This document shows, piece after piece, positions 9,155 through 17,936 of a DNA stretch of 64,000 nucleotides. The DNA lies in assembly GCA_934547065.1 (NCBI GenBank), contig CAKTEF010000004.1, positions 42,876-106,875 of the forward strand, written 5' to 3'. The DNA is from an uncultured Faecalibacterium sp. (GTDB lineage Bacteria; Bacillota; Clostridia; Oscillospirales; Ruminococcaceae). Within the stretch, counting starts at the first letter, position 1. Every line of letters begins with the position of its first letter. A model generated the notes under the pieces. It was not told where the DNA came from. It did not search any database and worked only from the letters and a program-made list of their open reading frames with translations. Both the position numbers and the translations under genes were made by a program.

Positions 9155-10351
9155 ATGAACATTCTAGTCACAGGTGCCAAGGGCATGGTGGGAACCGCCC
9201 TGTGCAACAACCTGAAAAACATCCGGGATGGGAAAAATAAGACCCGCCCGGCACTGGATATTAAAGAGATCTACGAGTATGATCTGGATTCTACCCCGGA
9301 GGAGCTGGACGAGTACTGCCAGAAAGCGGACTTCGTGTTCAATCTGGCTGGCGTGAATCGTCCGGAAAACCCGGAAGATTTCATGAAGGGCAACTTTGGC
9401 TTTGCATCCGACCTGCTGAACTGCCTGAAAAAGCACAACAACAAGGCAACCATCATGCTGTCCTCCTCTATTCAGGCCACGCTGGCAGGCCGCTTCGGCA
9501 ACAGCGAGTACGGCCGCAGCAAGAAGGCTGGCGAGGAACTGTTCTTTCAATATGCTCAGGAGACCGGGGCAAAGGTAGCCGTTTATCGCTTTGTCAACCT
9601 GATGGGACACAGCCGCCCCAAATATAACAGTGCCGTCAGCACCTTCTGCTGGGCGGTTGCTAACGATGAGCCCTTCACCGTCAACGACCGTAGCACCGAG
9701 CTGGAGCTGCTGTACATCGATGACCTGGTAGAAGGGATGTTCGACCTGCTGGAAGGCAAGGAGCAGCACTGTGAATTTGACGGTGTGGAAACTGTTCTGA
9801 AAGCAGACGGTCGCTACTGCTGTGTTCCCGTGACCCACAAGGTCACGCTGGGCGAGATCGTAGATCTGCTGCAAGAATTCAAAGCACAGCCCACCACCCT
9901 GATGATGCCGAAAATGCCGGATGGCTCTTTTGCCAAGAAGCTATATTCCCTGTATCTGACCTATCTGCCCACAGACAAGTTCAAGTATGCCCTGAAGATG
10001 AACGTGGACAACCGTGGTTCTTTCACGGAGCTGGTGCATACCACCGATTGTGGTCAGGTGTCCATCAACATCAGCCGCCCAGGCATCACCAAGGGGCAGC
10101 ACTGGCACAACTCCAAGTGGGAGCTGTTCATTGTGGTCGCTGGTTACGGCCTGATTCAGGAACGGAACATCAACACCGGAGAAACGGTGGAGTTTGAAGT
10201 TTCCGGGGATAAGATTGAGGCTGTCCACATGATTCCCGGCTGGACCCATAACATCATCAACCTGTCGGAAACGGAAAATCTGGTGACAGTGATGACCTGC
10301 AACGAGATCTTCAACCCGAACCACCCGGACACCTTCTTCGAGCCGGTGTAA
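9155..10351 (+). CDS. capF: Bifunctional UDP-2-acetamido-2,6-dideoxy-hexose epimerase/reductase (CapF/FnlB type)
   Basis: 398 residues in two domains. Residues 1-about 245 are an SDR fold with TGAKGMVG at the N terminus and YGRSKKAGEE carrying the YxxxK dyad. Residues about 280-398 are a cupin (WxcM-like) with HWHNSKWELFIVVAGYG supplying metal-binding histidines. This fusion is diagnostic of CapF, which makes the L-talo intermediate in UDP-L-FucNAc synthesis. It lies 12 bases after the acetyltransferase, in the same operon as capE and capG. Confidence 0.93.
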   Translation: MNILVTGAKGMVGTALCNNLKNIRDGKNKTRPALDIKEIYEYDLDSTPEELDEYCQKADFVFNLAGVNRPENPEDFMKGNFGFASDLLNCLKKHNNKATIMLSSSIQATLAGRFGNSEYGRSKKAGEELFFQYAQETGAKVAVYRFVNLMGHSRPKYNSAVSTFCWAVANDEPFTVNDRSTELELLYIDDLVEGMFDLLEGKEQHCEFDGVETVLKADGRYCCVPVTHKVTLGEIVDLLQEFKAQPTTLMMPKMPDGSFAKKLYSLYLTYLPTDKFKYALKMNVDNRGSFTELVHTTDCGQVSINISRPGITKGQHWHNSKWELFIVVAGYGLIQERNINTGETVEFEVSGDKIEAVHMIPGWTHNIINLSETENLVTVMTCNEIFNPNHPDTFFEPV

Positions 10352-10383
10352 GAGAAGATACTGGTTGACGTTAGGAGAATTTT

Positions 10384-11571
10384 ATGGAACACAATTTTAC
10401 ATGGAAAAACGACGGGCGAACCAAGGTCATGATTGGCTGCGGCACCCGTCCGGAAATCATCCGACTGGCTGCGGTTATCAAACGCTGCCGGGAATATTTT
10501 GACTGCTGCGTGGTCTATTACAATCAGAACTGGGACAGAAACCTTTCCACCGTCTTCTGGGAGGATTTCGAGCTGAAGAACACTTTCGGAGAGTATGGCC
10601 CGGACATTCTGGTTCCTGTGGTTGGCGAGAATCTGGGTGTGACCTGCGGTAACATTCTGGGACGCAGCTATGAGCTCCTCTCTGAATTGCAGCCGGAGGG
10701 CTATCTGGTACTGGGCGACACCAACTCTTGCCTGTCCGCCATCAGCGCCAAGCGGCTGCACATTCCGCTGTTTCACATGGAGGCCGGCAACCGCTGCAAG
10801 GACGAATGCCTGCCCGAGGAGACCAACCGCCGCATTGTGGACGTGATCTCCGACGTGAACCTGTGCTATTCCGAGTTCGCCCGGAAGTATCTGGCGGATA
10901 CCGGCCTGCCCAAGGAGCGTACCTACCAGACCGGCTCTCCCATGGCGGAGGTGCTGCACATGAATCTGGAAAAGATCCAGAAAAGCGATGTGCTGGAGCG
11001 CCTGGGACTGGAGAAGGACAAGTACATTCTGCTGTCCGCCCACCGTGAGGAGAACATCGACTCCGAAAAGAACTTCCTGAGCCTGTTTACCGCCATCAAT
11101 GCGCTGGCAGAAAAGTACGATCTGCCCATTCTCTACTCCTGCCATCCCAGAAGCAAGCATCGTCTGGAAAAGAGCGGTTTCCAGCTGGACCCTCGTGTCC
11201 GGGTCAATGAGCCGCTGGGCTTCAACGACTACAACAAGCTGCAAATGAACGCTCTGGCAATTGTCTCTGACTCCGGCACTCTGCCCGAGGAGAGCAGCTT
11301 CTATCTGTCCATCGGTCACCCCATTGCTGCCGTGTGCATCCGTACCTCTACCGAGCGCCCGGAGGCACTGGAAGCAGGTGACTTTATTCTGGCTGGCATT
11401 ACCACCCGGGAACTGCTCAACGCCACCGATATGGCCATCGAGATGAAGCAGAAAGGCGTTTTGGGCAAGCCCTGCCCCGACTATGTGGATGAAACCGTGT
11501 CCATGAAAGTGGTTCGCATCATTCAGGGGTATGTAAACGTGGTTAATAAGATGGTTTGGAGAAAATACTGA
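10384..11571 (+). CDS. capG: UDP-N-acetylhexosamine 2-epimerase (CapG/FnlC, WecB-like)
   Basis: 395 residues. The motifs of the non-hydrolysing UDP-GlcNAc 2-epimerase family are present: GCGTRPEIIRLA near the N terminus, LGDTNSC, HMEAGNRC, EETNRRIVD, SAHREENID and SDSGTLPEE. The first residues (TWKNDGRTKVMIGCGTRPE) are typical of the CapG/FnlC branch, which converts the 6-deoxy-talose intermediate to UDP-L-FucNAc. RBS AGGAG precedes ATG 10384. With capE and capF it gives a complete FucNAc module feeding the upstream glycosyltransferases. Confidence 0.93.
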   Translation: MEHNFTWKNDGRTKVMIGCGTRPEIIRLAAVIKRCREYFDCCVVYYNQNWDRNLSTVFWEDFELKNTFGEYGPDILVPVVGENLGVTCGNILGRSYELLSELQPEGYLVLGDTNSCLSAISAKRLHIPLFHMEAGNRCKDECLPEETNRRIVDVISDVNLCYSEFARKYLADTGLPKERTYQTGSPMAEVLHMNLEKIQKSDVLERLGLEKDKYILLSAHREENIDSEKNFLSLFTAINALAEKYDLPILYSCHPRSKHRLEKSGFQLDPRVRVNEPLGFNDYNKLQMNALAIVSDSGTLPEESSFYLSIGHPIAAVCIRTSTERPEALEAGDFILAGITTRELLNATDMAIEMKQKGVLGKPCPDYVDETVSMKVVRIIQGYVNVVNKMVWRKY

Positions 11572-11789
11572 TTTCTCACAGCAGCCATACATCAGCATGG
11601 CTGTGCTACTCAAGTGTGCTGCCTCTCCGTGGTGAGCGGCAGACTGCGAGCTTTACAGCTTCTTCCATCAATTTACTTGTAACCGACCTCTTATTATGGT
11701 AAAATGAACTGGTAAAATCATAAAATGGGAAAAATTCTCGTTTTATGGTTTGATCCAGACAAAAACAATGTATCGCAGCAGGAAAGGGG
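11572..11789. other. Intergenic gap between capG and cpsB
   Basis: About 220 bases with no gene. It begins with a small hairpin (CAGCCAT / ATGGCTG, 11584-11605) lacking a T-run, and contains one credible promoter (11677-11705). Nothing else is recognised. Confidence 0.5.
11677..11705 (+). promoter_or_regulatory. Sigma-A-type promoter for the cpsB operon
   Basis: TTGTAA (11677-11682), 17-base spacer, TAAAAT (11700-11705), about 85 bases before cpsB. It would give the cpsB-LCP-cpsC-cpsD module its own transcription start, separate from the sugar-nucleotide genes. Confidence 0.5.
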
Positions 11790-12533
11790 ATGCGGCAGGT
11801 GACAAGGGAATCGGCCTGTGTTACGGACCTGCACACGCATATCCTGCCCGGAATGGATGATGGCAGCAAAGATGTGGAGATGTCGCTGGCCATGCTCCGG
11901 ACGCTGGCGGGCATGGGGGTGGACACCGTGTGTGCAACTTCGCACTTCTACGCCCGGCAGAACGACACCGCGCATTTCTGCACCCGGCGGGAGCAGGCAC
12001 TGCACGTTCTGCGCGCGGCACTGCCTGCGGATGAGCGGCTGCCGCGGCTGCTCCCGGCGGCGGAGGTGGCCTATTTCCCGTCGATGGAGCAGCACCATCT
12101 TTCGCGGCTGTGTGTGGAGGGTACCCGGACACTGCTGCTGGAAATGCCGTTTTCGGAGTGGACAGAGCTTCAGACGGAGACGGTGGCCACCCTTGCGCTG
12201 GACCGGGGCTTTCAGGTGGTGCTGGTGCATCCGGAGCGGTTCTGCTTCAGTAAGGGGAACCGCCGGAAGCTGGAGGAGCTGGCACGGCTGCCCATCGGAC
12301 TGCAGGTGAATGCAGACAGCCTGCTTCACTGGCACACCCGGAGGCTGGCACTGGAGCTGCTGGAGCTGACAAGCCTGCCATTGCTTGGCAGTGATTGCCA
12401 TAACCTGACCACCCGGCCGCCAAACTTGAAAGGAGGACGGGACATCGTGCAGAAAAAGCTGGGAGCGGCATTCCTGGCCCGGATGGATGAGAATGCCCGG
12501 CGGATCACTGCACCGTGTCCGGAACACACATGA
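11790..12533 (+). CDS. cpsB: CpsB/CapC-type PHP-domain protein tyrosine phosphatase
   Basis: 247 residues. PHP-family metal-binding motifs are visible: DLHTHILPGMDDG near residue 13, ATSHFY, LLLEMPF, LVHPERF and LGSDCHNL near the C terminus. CpsB-type enzymes are Mn-dependent tyrosine phosphatases that dephosphorylate the CpsD kinase and so control capsule chain length. RBS AAAGGGG precedes ATG 11790. It leads the module with cpsC and cpsD; its stop overlaps the LCP start. Confidence 0.92.
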   Translation: MRQVTRESACVTDLHTHILPGMDDGSKDVEMSLAMLRTLAGMGVDTVCATSHFYARQNDTAHFCTRREQALHVLRAALPADERLPRLLPAAEVAYFPSMEQHHLSRLCVEGTRTLLLEMPFSEWTELQTETVATLALDRGFQVVLVHPERFCFSKGNRRKLEELARLPIGLQVNADSLLHWHTRRLALELLELTSLPLLGSDCHNLTTRPPNLKGGRDIVQKKLGAAFLARMDENARRITAPCPEHT

Positions 12534-13549
12534 GTTATCGCAGACATCATCGCCTGCACAGGCGGGACCTGATCCGGGCTGTGCTGGTGGTGCTTCTGGC
12601 CGTGGCCGTTCTGCTGGCGGGCGGGCTGCTGATCGGACGATGGGAGAGCCGGAAATACGCCACCGGCTCCACAGAATCCGGCTCCGCTGTGATCGCGGAG
12701 GAGACCGAACCAAAAGAGCTGACCTGGCAGGGCCAGACCTACCGCCAGCGCACCGGGCTTTCTACCTACCTGCTCATGGGCATCGACAGCCAGGGCGCGG
12801 CGGAGGGTGTGCAGAGCTACGAGGGCGGCGGCCAGGCCGACGTGCAGATGGTTCTGGTGGTAGACGATGCCAACCAGACCTGGCAGGTGCTTCAGCTCAA
12901 CCGCGACAGCATCGTGCAGGTGCCGGTGCTGGGTGTGCAGGGGCAGGTCATCGGCTACCAGGAAGAACAGCTTGCCCTGGCGCACTACTACGGCGATGGC
13001 CGGGAGTCCAGCTGCGAGAATACGAAACTGGCCGTCTCGCTGCTGCTGCAAGACCAGCCGATCGACGGCTATATGGCGGTGAATATGGATGCCGTCGGCA
13101 TCCTGACCGACCTGGTGGGCGGCGTGACACTGACCGTCAGTTCGGATTTCTCCGCCATTGACCCCACCCTGGTGGAGGGTGAGACCGTTACCCTGCAGGG
13201 AGACCGCGCACTGACCTATGTGCGCAGCCGCACCGGCATTGATGATGGAACCAACCTGGCCCGTATGGCGCGTCAGCGCCAGTACCTGACCGCGCTGGAA
13301 CAGCGGCTCCGGCACCAGGACGCACAGTTTGCCGCAAAGGCTTATGATGCCCTGAGCGATTACATGGTCACGGACATTGGCAGCAAGACGGCCAGCAGGA
13401 TCGGTGAAAAGCTCAAACAATACACCCAGCTCGACCTGTTGACGATCGACGGCGAGAATGTGGTGGAGGACGAGCACTGGGCCTATCACCTGGATGAAAA
13501 CAGCTTGCAGCAAACGATCCTGCAGCTGTTCTATGAAAAGAAGGAGTAA
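12530..13549 (+). CDS. LytR-CpsA-Psr (LCP) family glycopolymer ligase
   Basis: 339 residues from ATG 12530, which overlaps the cpsB stop as ATGA; an in-frame GTG at 12515 is the alternative. A single N-terminal membrane helix (residues about 17-38) is followed by an extracellular LCP domain. Its motifs include LLMGIDSQG, QLNRDSIVQVPVLG and YVRSRTGIDDGTNLARMARQRQYL, written as the family signature. LCP proteins attach undecaprenyl-linked polymers to peptidoglycan. Within the capsule operon it probably anchors the capsule to the wall. Confidence 0.92.
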   Translation: MSYRRHHRLHRRDLIRAVLVVLLAVAVLLAGGLLIGRWESRKYATGSTESGSAVIAEETEPKELTWQGQTYRQRTGLSTYLLMGIDSQGAAEGVQSYEGGGQADVQMVLVVDDANQTWQVLQLNRDSIVQVPVLGVQGQVIGYQEEQLALAHYYGDGRESSCENTKLAVSLLLQDQPIDGYMAVNMDAVGILTDLVGGVTLTVSSDFSAIDPTLVEGETVTLQGDRALTYVRSRTGIDDGTNLARMARQRQYLTALEQRLRHQDAQFAAKAYDALSDYMVTDIGSKTASRIGEKLKQYTQLDLLTIDGENVVEDEHWAYHLDENSLQQTILQLFYEKKE

Positions 13550-13559
13550 AGAACAAAAG

Positions 13560-14345
13560 ATGGAACAACAAGTGATCCAAGGGTCTGTGGGCCAGGAGCC
13601 CAAGGTCTGGCCCGCACAGGACAGTACCACAGAGATCGACCTGGTCGAGGTCTTTTACCTGCTCTGGGGCAATATCCTGAAGATCCTCGCCTGTGTTGTG
13701 GCAGGTGCTGTGCTGGCGTTCGGGTTCACATTTTTCTTCGTGACCCCGAAGTATCAGGCTTCGGCCAGCATTTACATCGTGTCAGCTTCCAATGATTCCA
13801 TCGTCAACCTGACCGATCTGCAGATCGGCGCACAGCTGACGGCAGACTATCAGGAACTGATGCTCAGCCGCCCGCTGCTTCAGGACGTGATCCGGAACCT
13901 GGAGCTGGACACTACCTATAAGAGCCTTGCCCGGCAGATCAGTATCACCAACACCAGCGATACCCGGATCCTGAAGATCACGGTGACCGATGCAGACCCG
14001 CAGCTGGCGGCAGACATTGCCAACGAGCTGGTCAAGCAGGCCTGTATCTACCTGCCCAAGATCATGGAGACCGAGTCTCCCAATCTGGTGGAGGATGCTG
14101 TGGTGCCGAGCCAGAAATTCAGCCCCAGCTACTCCCGCAACACCGTATTGGGCGCGCTGCTTGGTGCGGTGCTCTGCTGCGGCGTGCTGCTGGTGCGCTA
14201 CCTGATGAATGATACGTTTGTAACGCCGGACGATATCGCAAAATACTTTGGCACGCAGCCTTTGGCTACCATTCCGGAGGGCGACTTTCCGGGGGAGTAC
14301 CGAAGAAAAAAAGAAATTTTTAAGGGGGAGCATCATAAGAAATGA
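13560..14345 (+). CDS. cpsC: Capsule chain-length regulator, CpsC/Wzz-type
   Basis: 261 residues from ATG 13560, with AAGGAG at 13541-13546; a longer frame from 13458 would overlap the LCP gene and lacks an RBS. Two membrane helices (about 38-60 and 195-215) flank an extracytoplasmic Wzz domain containing TPKYQASASIYIVS. The C terminus ends shortly after the second helix, as in Gram-positive transmembrane adaptors that activate a separate BY-kinase. Its stop overlaps the cpsD start (ATGA). Confidence 0.9.
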   Translation: MEQQVIQGSVGQEPKVWPAQDSTTEIDLVEVFYLLWGNILKILACVVAGAVLAFGFTFFFVTPKYQASASIYIVSASNDSIVNLTDLQIGAQLTADYQELMLSRPLLQDVIRNLELDTTYKSLARQISITNTSDTRILKITVTDADPQLAADIANELVKQACIYLPKIMETESPNLVEDAVVPSQKFSPSYSRNTVLGALLGAVLCCGVLLVRYLMNDTFVTPDDIAKYFGTQPLATIPEGDFPGEYRRKKEIFKGEHHKK

Positions 14346-15082
14346 ATAAGCTGCAAATTACAAAGATGCCGGAGCTTCCCTTTGATGTGGAAGAATCCAT
14401 CAATCAGCTGCGCATCAACCTGAGCTTCTGCGGCAGCGAGGTCCAGACCATCATGATCACAAGCAGCATCCCCAACGAGGGCAAGAGCTTTGTGACGATG
14501 CAGCTGTGGAAGATGATGGCGGAGCTGGGGACCCCAACCCTGCTGATCGACTGCGACTTCCGCAAATCCGAGCTGCGCAGCAAGTATGGCTTCTCTGTGC
14601 CGAACAGCACGCTGGTGGGCAGCGCCCACTATCTGGCCGGCAAGGCAAAGCTGGAAGATGTGATCTACGAGACAAATATTCCAAATGGTTATATCATCCC
14701 GGTGGCAAAGACGGTCTCCAACCCGACGATGCTGCTGGAAAATCAGCGCTTTACCGAGATGATCGAGGTCTGCAAGCAAAAGTTTGGGATGATCCTGATT
14801 GACACTCCGCCGCTGGGCAGCGTAGCCGACGGCCTGAACATTGCCACCCATTGCGATGGCACGGTCCTGGTGGTGTGCAGCGGGCAGACCCCGCGCAAGC
14901 TGGTCAGTGATTCGGTGCAGCTGCTGCGCCGTACGGAGGTGCCCTTGCTGGGCGTGGTGCTGAACCGTGTGGAAATGAATAGCAAGTCGAACATGTATTA
15001 CCATCGGTACTACAAGTCCGGTTACTATTATAAAGGTTATGGTTACGGCTACGGAAACAAGAACAACGAAGCCAAAAAATGA
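14342..15082 (+). CDS. cpsD: Capsular tyrosine kinase (BY-kinase), CpsD-type
   Basis: 246 residues. Walker A is SSIPNEGKS (41-49), Walker A' is LLIDCDFR (67-74) and Walker B is ILIDTPP (about 156-162). The C-terminal 30 residues are a tyrosine cluster (MYYHRYYKSGYYYKGYGYGYG), the autophosphorylation tail of bacterial tyrosine kinases. It partners CpsC at the membrane and is reversed by CpsB. The tail is unusually rich in alternating Tyr-Gly. Confidence 0.93.
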   Translation: MNKLQITKMPELPFDVEESINQLRINLSFCGSEVQTIMITSSIPNEGKSFVTMQLWKMMAELGTPTLLIDCDFRKSELRSKYGFSVPNSTLVGSAHYLAGKAKLEDVIYETNIPNGYIIPVAKTVSNPTMLLENQRFTEMIEVCKQKFGMILIDTPPLGSVADGLNIATHCDGTVLVVCSGQTPRKLVSDSVQLLRRTEVPLLGVVLNRVEMNSKSNMYYHRYYKSGYYYKGYGYGYGNKNNEAKK

Positions 15083-15096
15083 CAGGAGGAATCTTT

Positions 15097-15816
15097 ATGA
15101 AAAAGAAAATCACAACCGCTGTGACGGCCGCTGCACTGGCTGCTGTCCTGTGTGTCTCCGCTTTTGCTGTGGGCAGCCCGGTGGGCGGCGTTACGGTGGA
15201 TGACTCTGTTGCTGAAGTCGGCAGCACCACGGTTACCATCACCACCACCACGGAGCCGGTGAAGAATGCCGGCGACGAGGTCATTGATATCGGTGCTACC
15301 GAGGAACCCATTGTCAAGGTCACTACCGTTTCGCAGGCAGACAACGCCAACAAGGCTGCAGGCGCTGAGGCTGCTTCCACCACGCTGACCAGCAACAGCC
15401 GTACCGTGGGCCAGAACAACAATCTGATCTACGAGAACGCCAAGACCGCTGATACCAAGACCACCGCTGAGGGCCTGAACAAGGTCCAGACCGGCCTGGC
15501 ACAGCAGACCCAGACTTACCTGAGCCAAAACGGCATGGATACCAACCTGAGCAACTATGCGCAGGCGCAGACGCTGGATGTTACGTTCAACAAGGCCGCT
15601 GAGGATCTGGCGGGTACGAAGGGCGTGACCCTGACCATGCAAGTGGCCGGTGCTGTTGAGGGCAGCAAGGGCTTTGTCCAGTACTATGACAAGAACGGCA
15701 AGGCTCGGCTGATCGCGGTCACCTTTGGCAAAAATGGCCGTGTCCGTTTCACCCTGCCCAACTCCTCGGTCGTCCGCATTTACACCACCGTTCAGGCAAA
15801 GCCTGCCCAGAAGTAA
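15097..15816 (+). CDS. Secreted protein of unknown function after cpsD
   Basis: 239 residues from ATG 15097, with AGGAGG just upstream; an in-frame ATG at 15079 has no RBS. A clear signal peptide (MKKKITTAVTAAALAAVLC...AFA) precedes a Val/Thr-rich stretch (residues about 30-70), a polar middle and a C-terminal region of alternating hydrophobic residues that looks like beta strands. No family is recognised. As the last gene of the capsule operon, followed by a terminator, it may be an extracellular factor associated with the polysaccharide; that is inference only. Confidence 0.8.
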   Translation: MKKKITTAVTAAALAAVLCVSAFAVGSPVGGVTVDDSVAEVGSTTVTITTTTEPVKNAGDEVIDIGATEEPIVKVTTVSQADNANKAAGAEAASTTLTSNSRTVGQNNNLIYENAKTADTKTTAEGLNKVQTGLAQQTQTYLSQNGMDTNLSNYAQAQTLDVTFNKAAEDLAGTKGVTLTMQVAGAVEGSKGFVQYYDKNGKARLIAVTFGKNGRVRFTLPNSSVVRIYTTVQAKPAQK

Positions 15817-15850
15817 TTCCGACGGCATGCGCCCGGAAAAAGCTTGAATC

Positions 15851-15904
15851 AAAAGCCCGCACAGTGCAGCTTCTCCGTGGAGAAGCCCCTGCGCGGGCTT
15901 TTTT
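15851..15904. terminator. Bidirectional terminator, capsule operon / LysR
   Basis: Arms AAGCCCGC (15853-15860) and GCGGGCTT (15893-15900), extended by an inner CAG/CTG pairing, with a T-run to 15904 on plus and A residues before the left arm. It lies between converging genes. Confidence 0.85.
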
Positions 15905-15911
15905 GCATCGC

Positions 15912-16808
15912 TTACAGGGTGCCGCCCTGAAGCATCCGGATCAGGAACGTGATCTGCTCGTTTTCTTCCGTCCCCGGCTGCAAAAAGAGGTAGTGGCGCA
16001 GCGGAGGAGCGTTTTGCAAACGGTAGAAGTGCTCGCCGGGGTACATGGAGCGGCGGGAAAGGTAGTTAAACGCGATGCCAAAGTTCCGGTTGGCCATGGA
16101 AAGCGCGGTCTGGGTGTCGCCCACGTCGCAGACAAAGCGGGGCGTGATGTCGTTTTCAGCGTAAAAGCGAAGCACGATGCTGTCCAGCATGGAGCCTTTC
16201 CGGGTCTGGATCACGTTCAGGCCACGCAGTGCTTCCGGCGGGATGGCCTGCCCGATGGCGTATTGTGAGGTCAGGGCGTGATAGTCCTCAGCGTCCGGCA
16301 CAAACACCACCAGCTCCTCGCAGGCAAGCGGGATTTGGGTCAGTCCCTCGTCCACCGGTTCCATCCGCAGCGCAATGGCGATGTCCAGCAGGCCGGAACG
16401 GAGCATGGAAAGTGCCTCTTTGGAGTCCATCTCGTACACATCCGGCAGGGGGCCGGGATAATCACGGTAAGAGCGGCGGAGAAGCTCGGCGAAGCGCTGC
16501 TGAGTATACTGCCGGTTGATCCCGATTCGGAGCCGGGGCTGGGTCTGGTTCAGAGCGGGGCAGATCTTGCGGTATGTCTCCTCCCGCAGCTGCAGCATTT
16601 TTTGGGCAGAGGCAAGGTAGACTTTGCCCGCCGAGGTCAGGCTCACCTTTTTGCCGTCGCGCTGGATCAGGGCAACACCATATTCCTGTTCCAGCTTGGC
16701 GACGGCCTTGCTCATGGCAGGCTGGGAAATGCAGGCTCGCTGGGCGGCACGGGTAAAGTTCAGTTCTTCGGCCAGGATGGTAAAATATTCTTCTTCGTTC
16801 AGATACAT
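15912..16808 (-). CDS. LysR-family transcriptional regulator
   Basis: 298 residues from ATG at 16808, with an AGGAG on the minus strand. The N-terminal winged helix-turn-helix contains LNFTRAAQRACISQPAMSKAVAKLEQEYG, described here as residues about 12-40; a substrate-binding domain follows. It is the second gene of a two-regulator unit (13 bases after the next LysR gene) transcribed away from the tctCBA operon. It probably controls that operon in response to a sugar acid. The effector is unknown. Confidence 0.88.
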   Translation of the reverse strand: MYLNEEEYFTILAEELNFTRAAQRACISQPAMSKAVAKLEQEYGVALIQRDGKKVSLTSAGKVYLASAQKMLQLREETYRKICPALNQTQPRLRIGINRQYTQQRFAELLRRSYRDYPGPLPDVYEMDSKEALSMLRSGLLDIAIALRMEPVDEGLTQIPLACEELVVFVPDAEDYHALTSQYAIGQAIPPEALRGLNVIQTRKGSMLDSIVLRFYAENDITPRFVCDVGDTQTALSMANRNFGIAFNYLSRRSMYPGEHFYRLQNAPPLRHYLFLQPGTEENEQITFLIRMLQGGTL

Positions 16809-16821
16809 GGCTGCGCTCCTC

Positions 16822-17718
16822 TCAGAACAGGATGGTGACATACTTGCTGCCGCTGCAAAACTCCGTGATCACATCTCGTGTCAGGGCACAGACCTCCTGC
16901 AGGATGGGCAGATTTTCTTTTTCTCTCGGGTACCACAGCCCAAAGGTGATGGAGCTGTTGGGGATGGGCCAGAGTGCAGCCTGTTTGAGGGTATCGCCGG
17001 TCATGGCAAAGCCGTCCACCACAGCATACCCAGCCTTTTCCTGGATCAGGCCATCGGCCAGGGCGTAGGAGTTCGTCTCAATTAGAATCTCCGGCGGAGT
17101 GCCGTCGCGGCAGGCCAGCGTCATTTCCTGCTGGTAAAGGCGGCTGCCCCGGAACATGGAGATCATCTTGCTGTCGGCAACGCTCCGCATGGGCTGGGCC
17201 GGGTTCACCTTGTGGTCGGGCGGAACGGCCAGCATCATGGTGCTGCGCAGCAGCGGCAGATAGACCAGCTTGCCGGAGGGGGCGGTCTCCTCACAGCTGA
17301 AGACAATGTCCTGTACATCGTTCAGCAGGCCTTGCAGCAGGCCGTCCGGGCTTTTCCAAGCAAACTGCAGCCGGGTGTTCTCGTAGCGGGTCAGCAGCTT
17401 GAGCGAAAGCTGGGTGGCAAAACGCCGGTTCACAAAGTCGGAGCAGGCAAAGCGGATGGTCCGGGTCTGGAACACTTCCAGCTTCCGGCGCAGGGCTTCG
17501 TCCTCGTTCAGAATGGCCTGCGCGGTCTGGGCGTACAAGGCCCCCTCGGCTGTCAGCTGCCGGGCGGCGGGATCGTAAAGCGTGACCCCAAGCTCCTGTT
17601 CCAGCCGCCGCAGGGCGCTGTTGATGGTGGAGGAAGAAACTCCGCAGCTGGCGGCCGCAGCAGCAATGTACCCATGGGTTTGTAGGGCGGTCAGATAGAG
17701 TAGAATACTCTTTTTCAT
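16822..17718 (-). CDS. LysR-family transcriptional regulator
   Basis: 298 residues from ATG at 17718; a longer frame to 17772 lacks an RBS and would precede the HTH with 18 unrelated residues. The HTH segment is TALQTHGYIAAAAASCGVSSSTINSALRRLEQELG (residues about 8-42), followed by a type-2 periplasmic-binding-like effector domain. It is divergent from tctC at 17937. The unusual run of alanines in the HTH replaces the more common polar residues. A paired LysR arrangement with the 15912 gene suggests joint control of the transporter. Confidence 0.87.
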   Translation of the reverse strand: MKKSILLYLTALQTHGYIAAAAASCGVSSSTINSALRRLEQELGVTLYDPAARQLTAEGALYAQTAQAILNEDEALRRKLEVFQTRTIRFACSDFVNRRFATQLSLKLLTRYENTRLQFAWKSPDGLLQGLLNDVQDIVFSCEETAPSGKLVYLPLLRSTMMLAVPPDHKVNPAQPMRSVADSKMISMFRGSRLYQQEMTLACRDGTPPEILIETNSYALADGLIQEKAGYAVVDGFAMTGDTLKQAALWPIPNSSITFGLWYPREKENLPILQEVCALTRDVITEFCSGSKYVTILF

Positions 17719-17772
17719 AATAAAAAAACCTCTGATTGCGAATTTGGTTATGATACTAAAAGAATTATTCAT

Positions 17773-17801
17773 TTTACAAATAGAGCCGATGCGTCTATAA
17801 T
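17773..17801 (+). promoter_or_regulatory. Strong sigma-A promoter of the first tct operon
   Basis: TTTACA (17773-17778), 17-base spacer, perfect TATAAT (17796-17801). The predicted start near 17808 puts the dyad at 17810-17883 directly in the transcript leader. Confidence 0.75.
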
Positions 17802-17809
17802 GATGATAA

Positions 17810-17883
17810 CAAATCCAACAAAAAAGTCAAGCGGATGTGAGATAAACTGTGCTTGCATCCAATAAAAATGACTTTTTGATTTG
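17810..17883 (+). promoter_or_regulatory. Long imperfect inverted repeat in the tctC leader
   Basis: Left arm 17810-17837 and right arm 17855-17883 share CAAATC/GATTTG, AAAAAGTCA/TGACTTTTT and GGATG/CATCC around a loop of about 17 bases. It starts right after the predicted transcription start. It could be a leader RNA hairpin or an operator for the adjacent LysR proteins. There is no T-run after it, so it is not an intrinsic terminator. Confidence 0.6.
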
Positions 17884-17936
17884 CTGGAAAAATCAGTAAG
17901 AGAAAAAACCATAACAGAATTCAAAAGGAGGACCCC

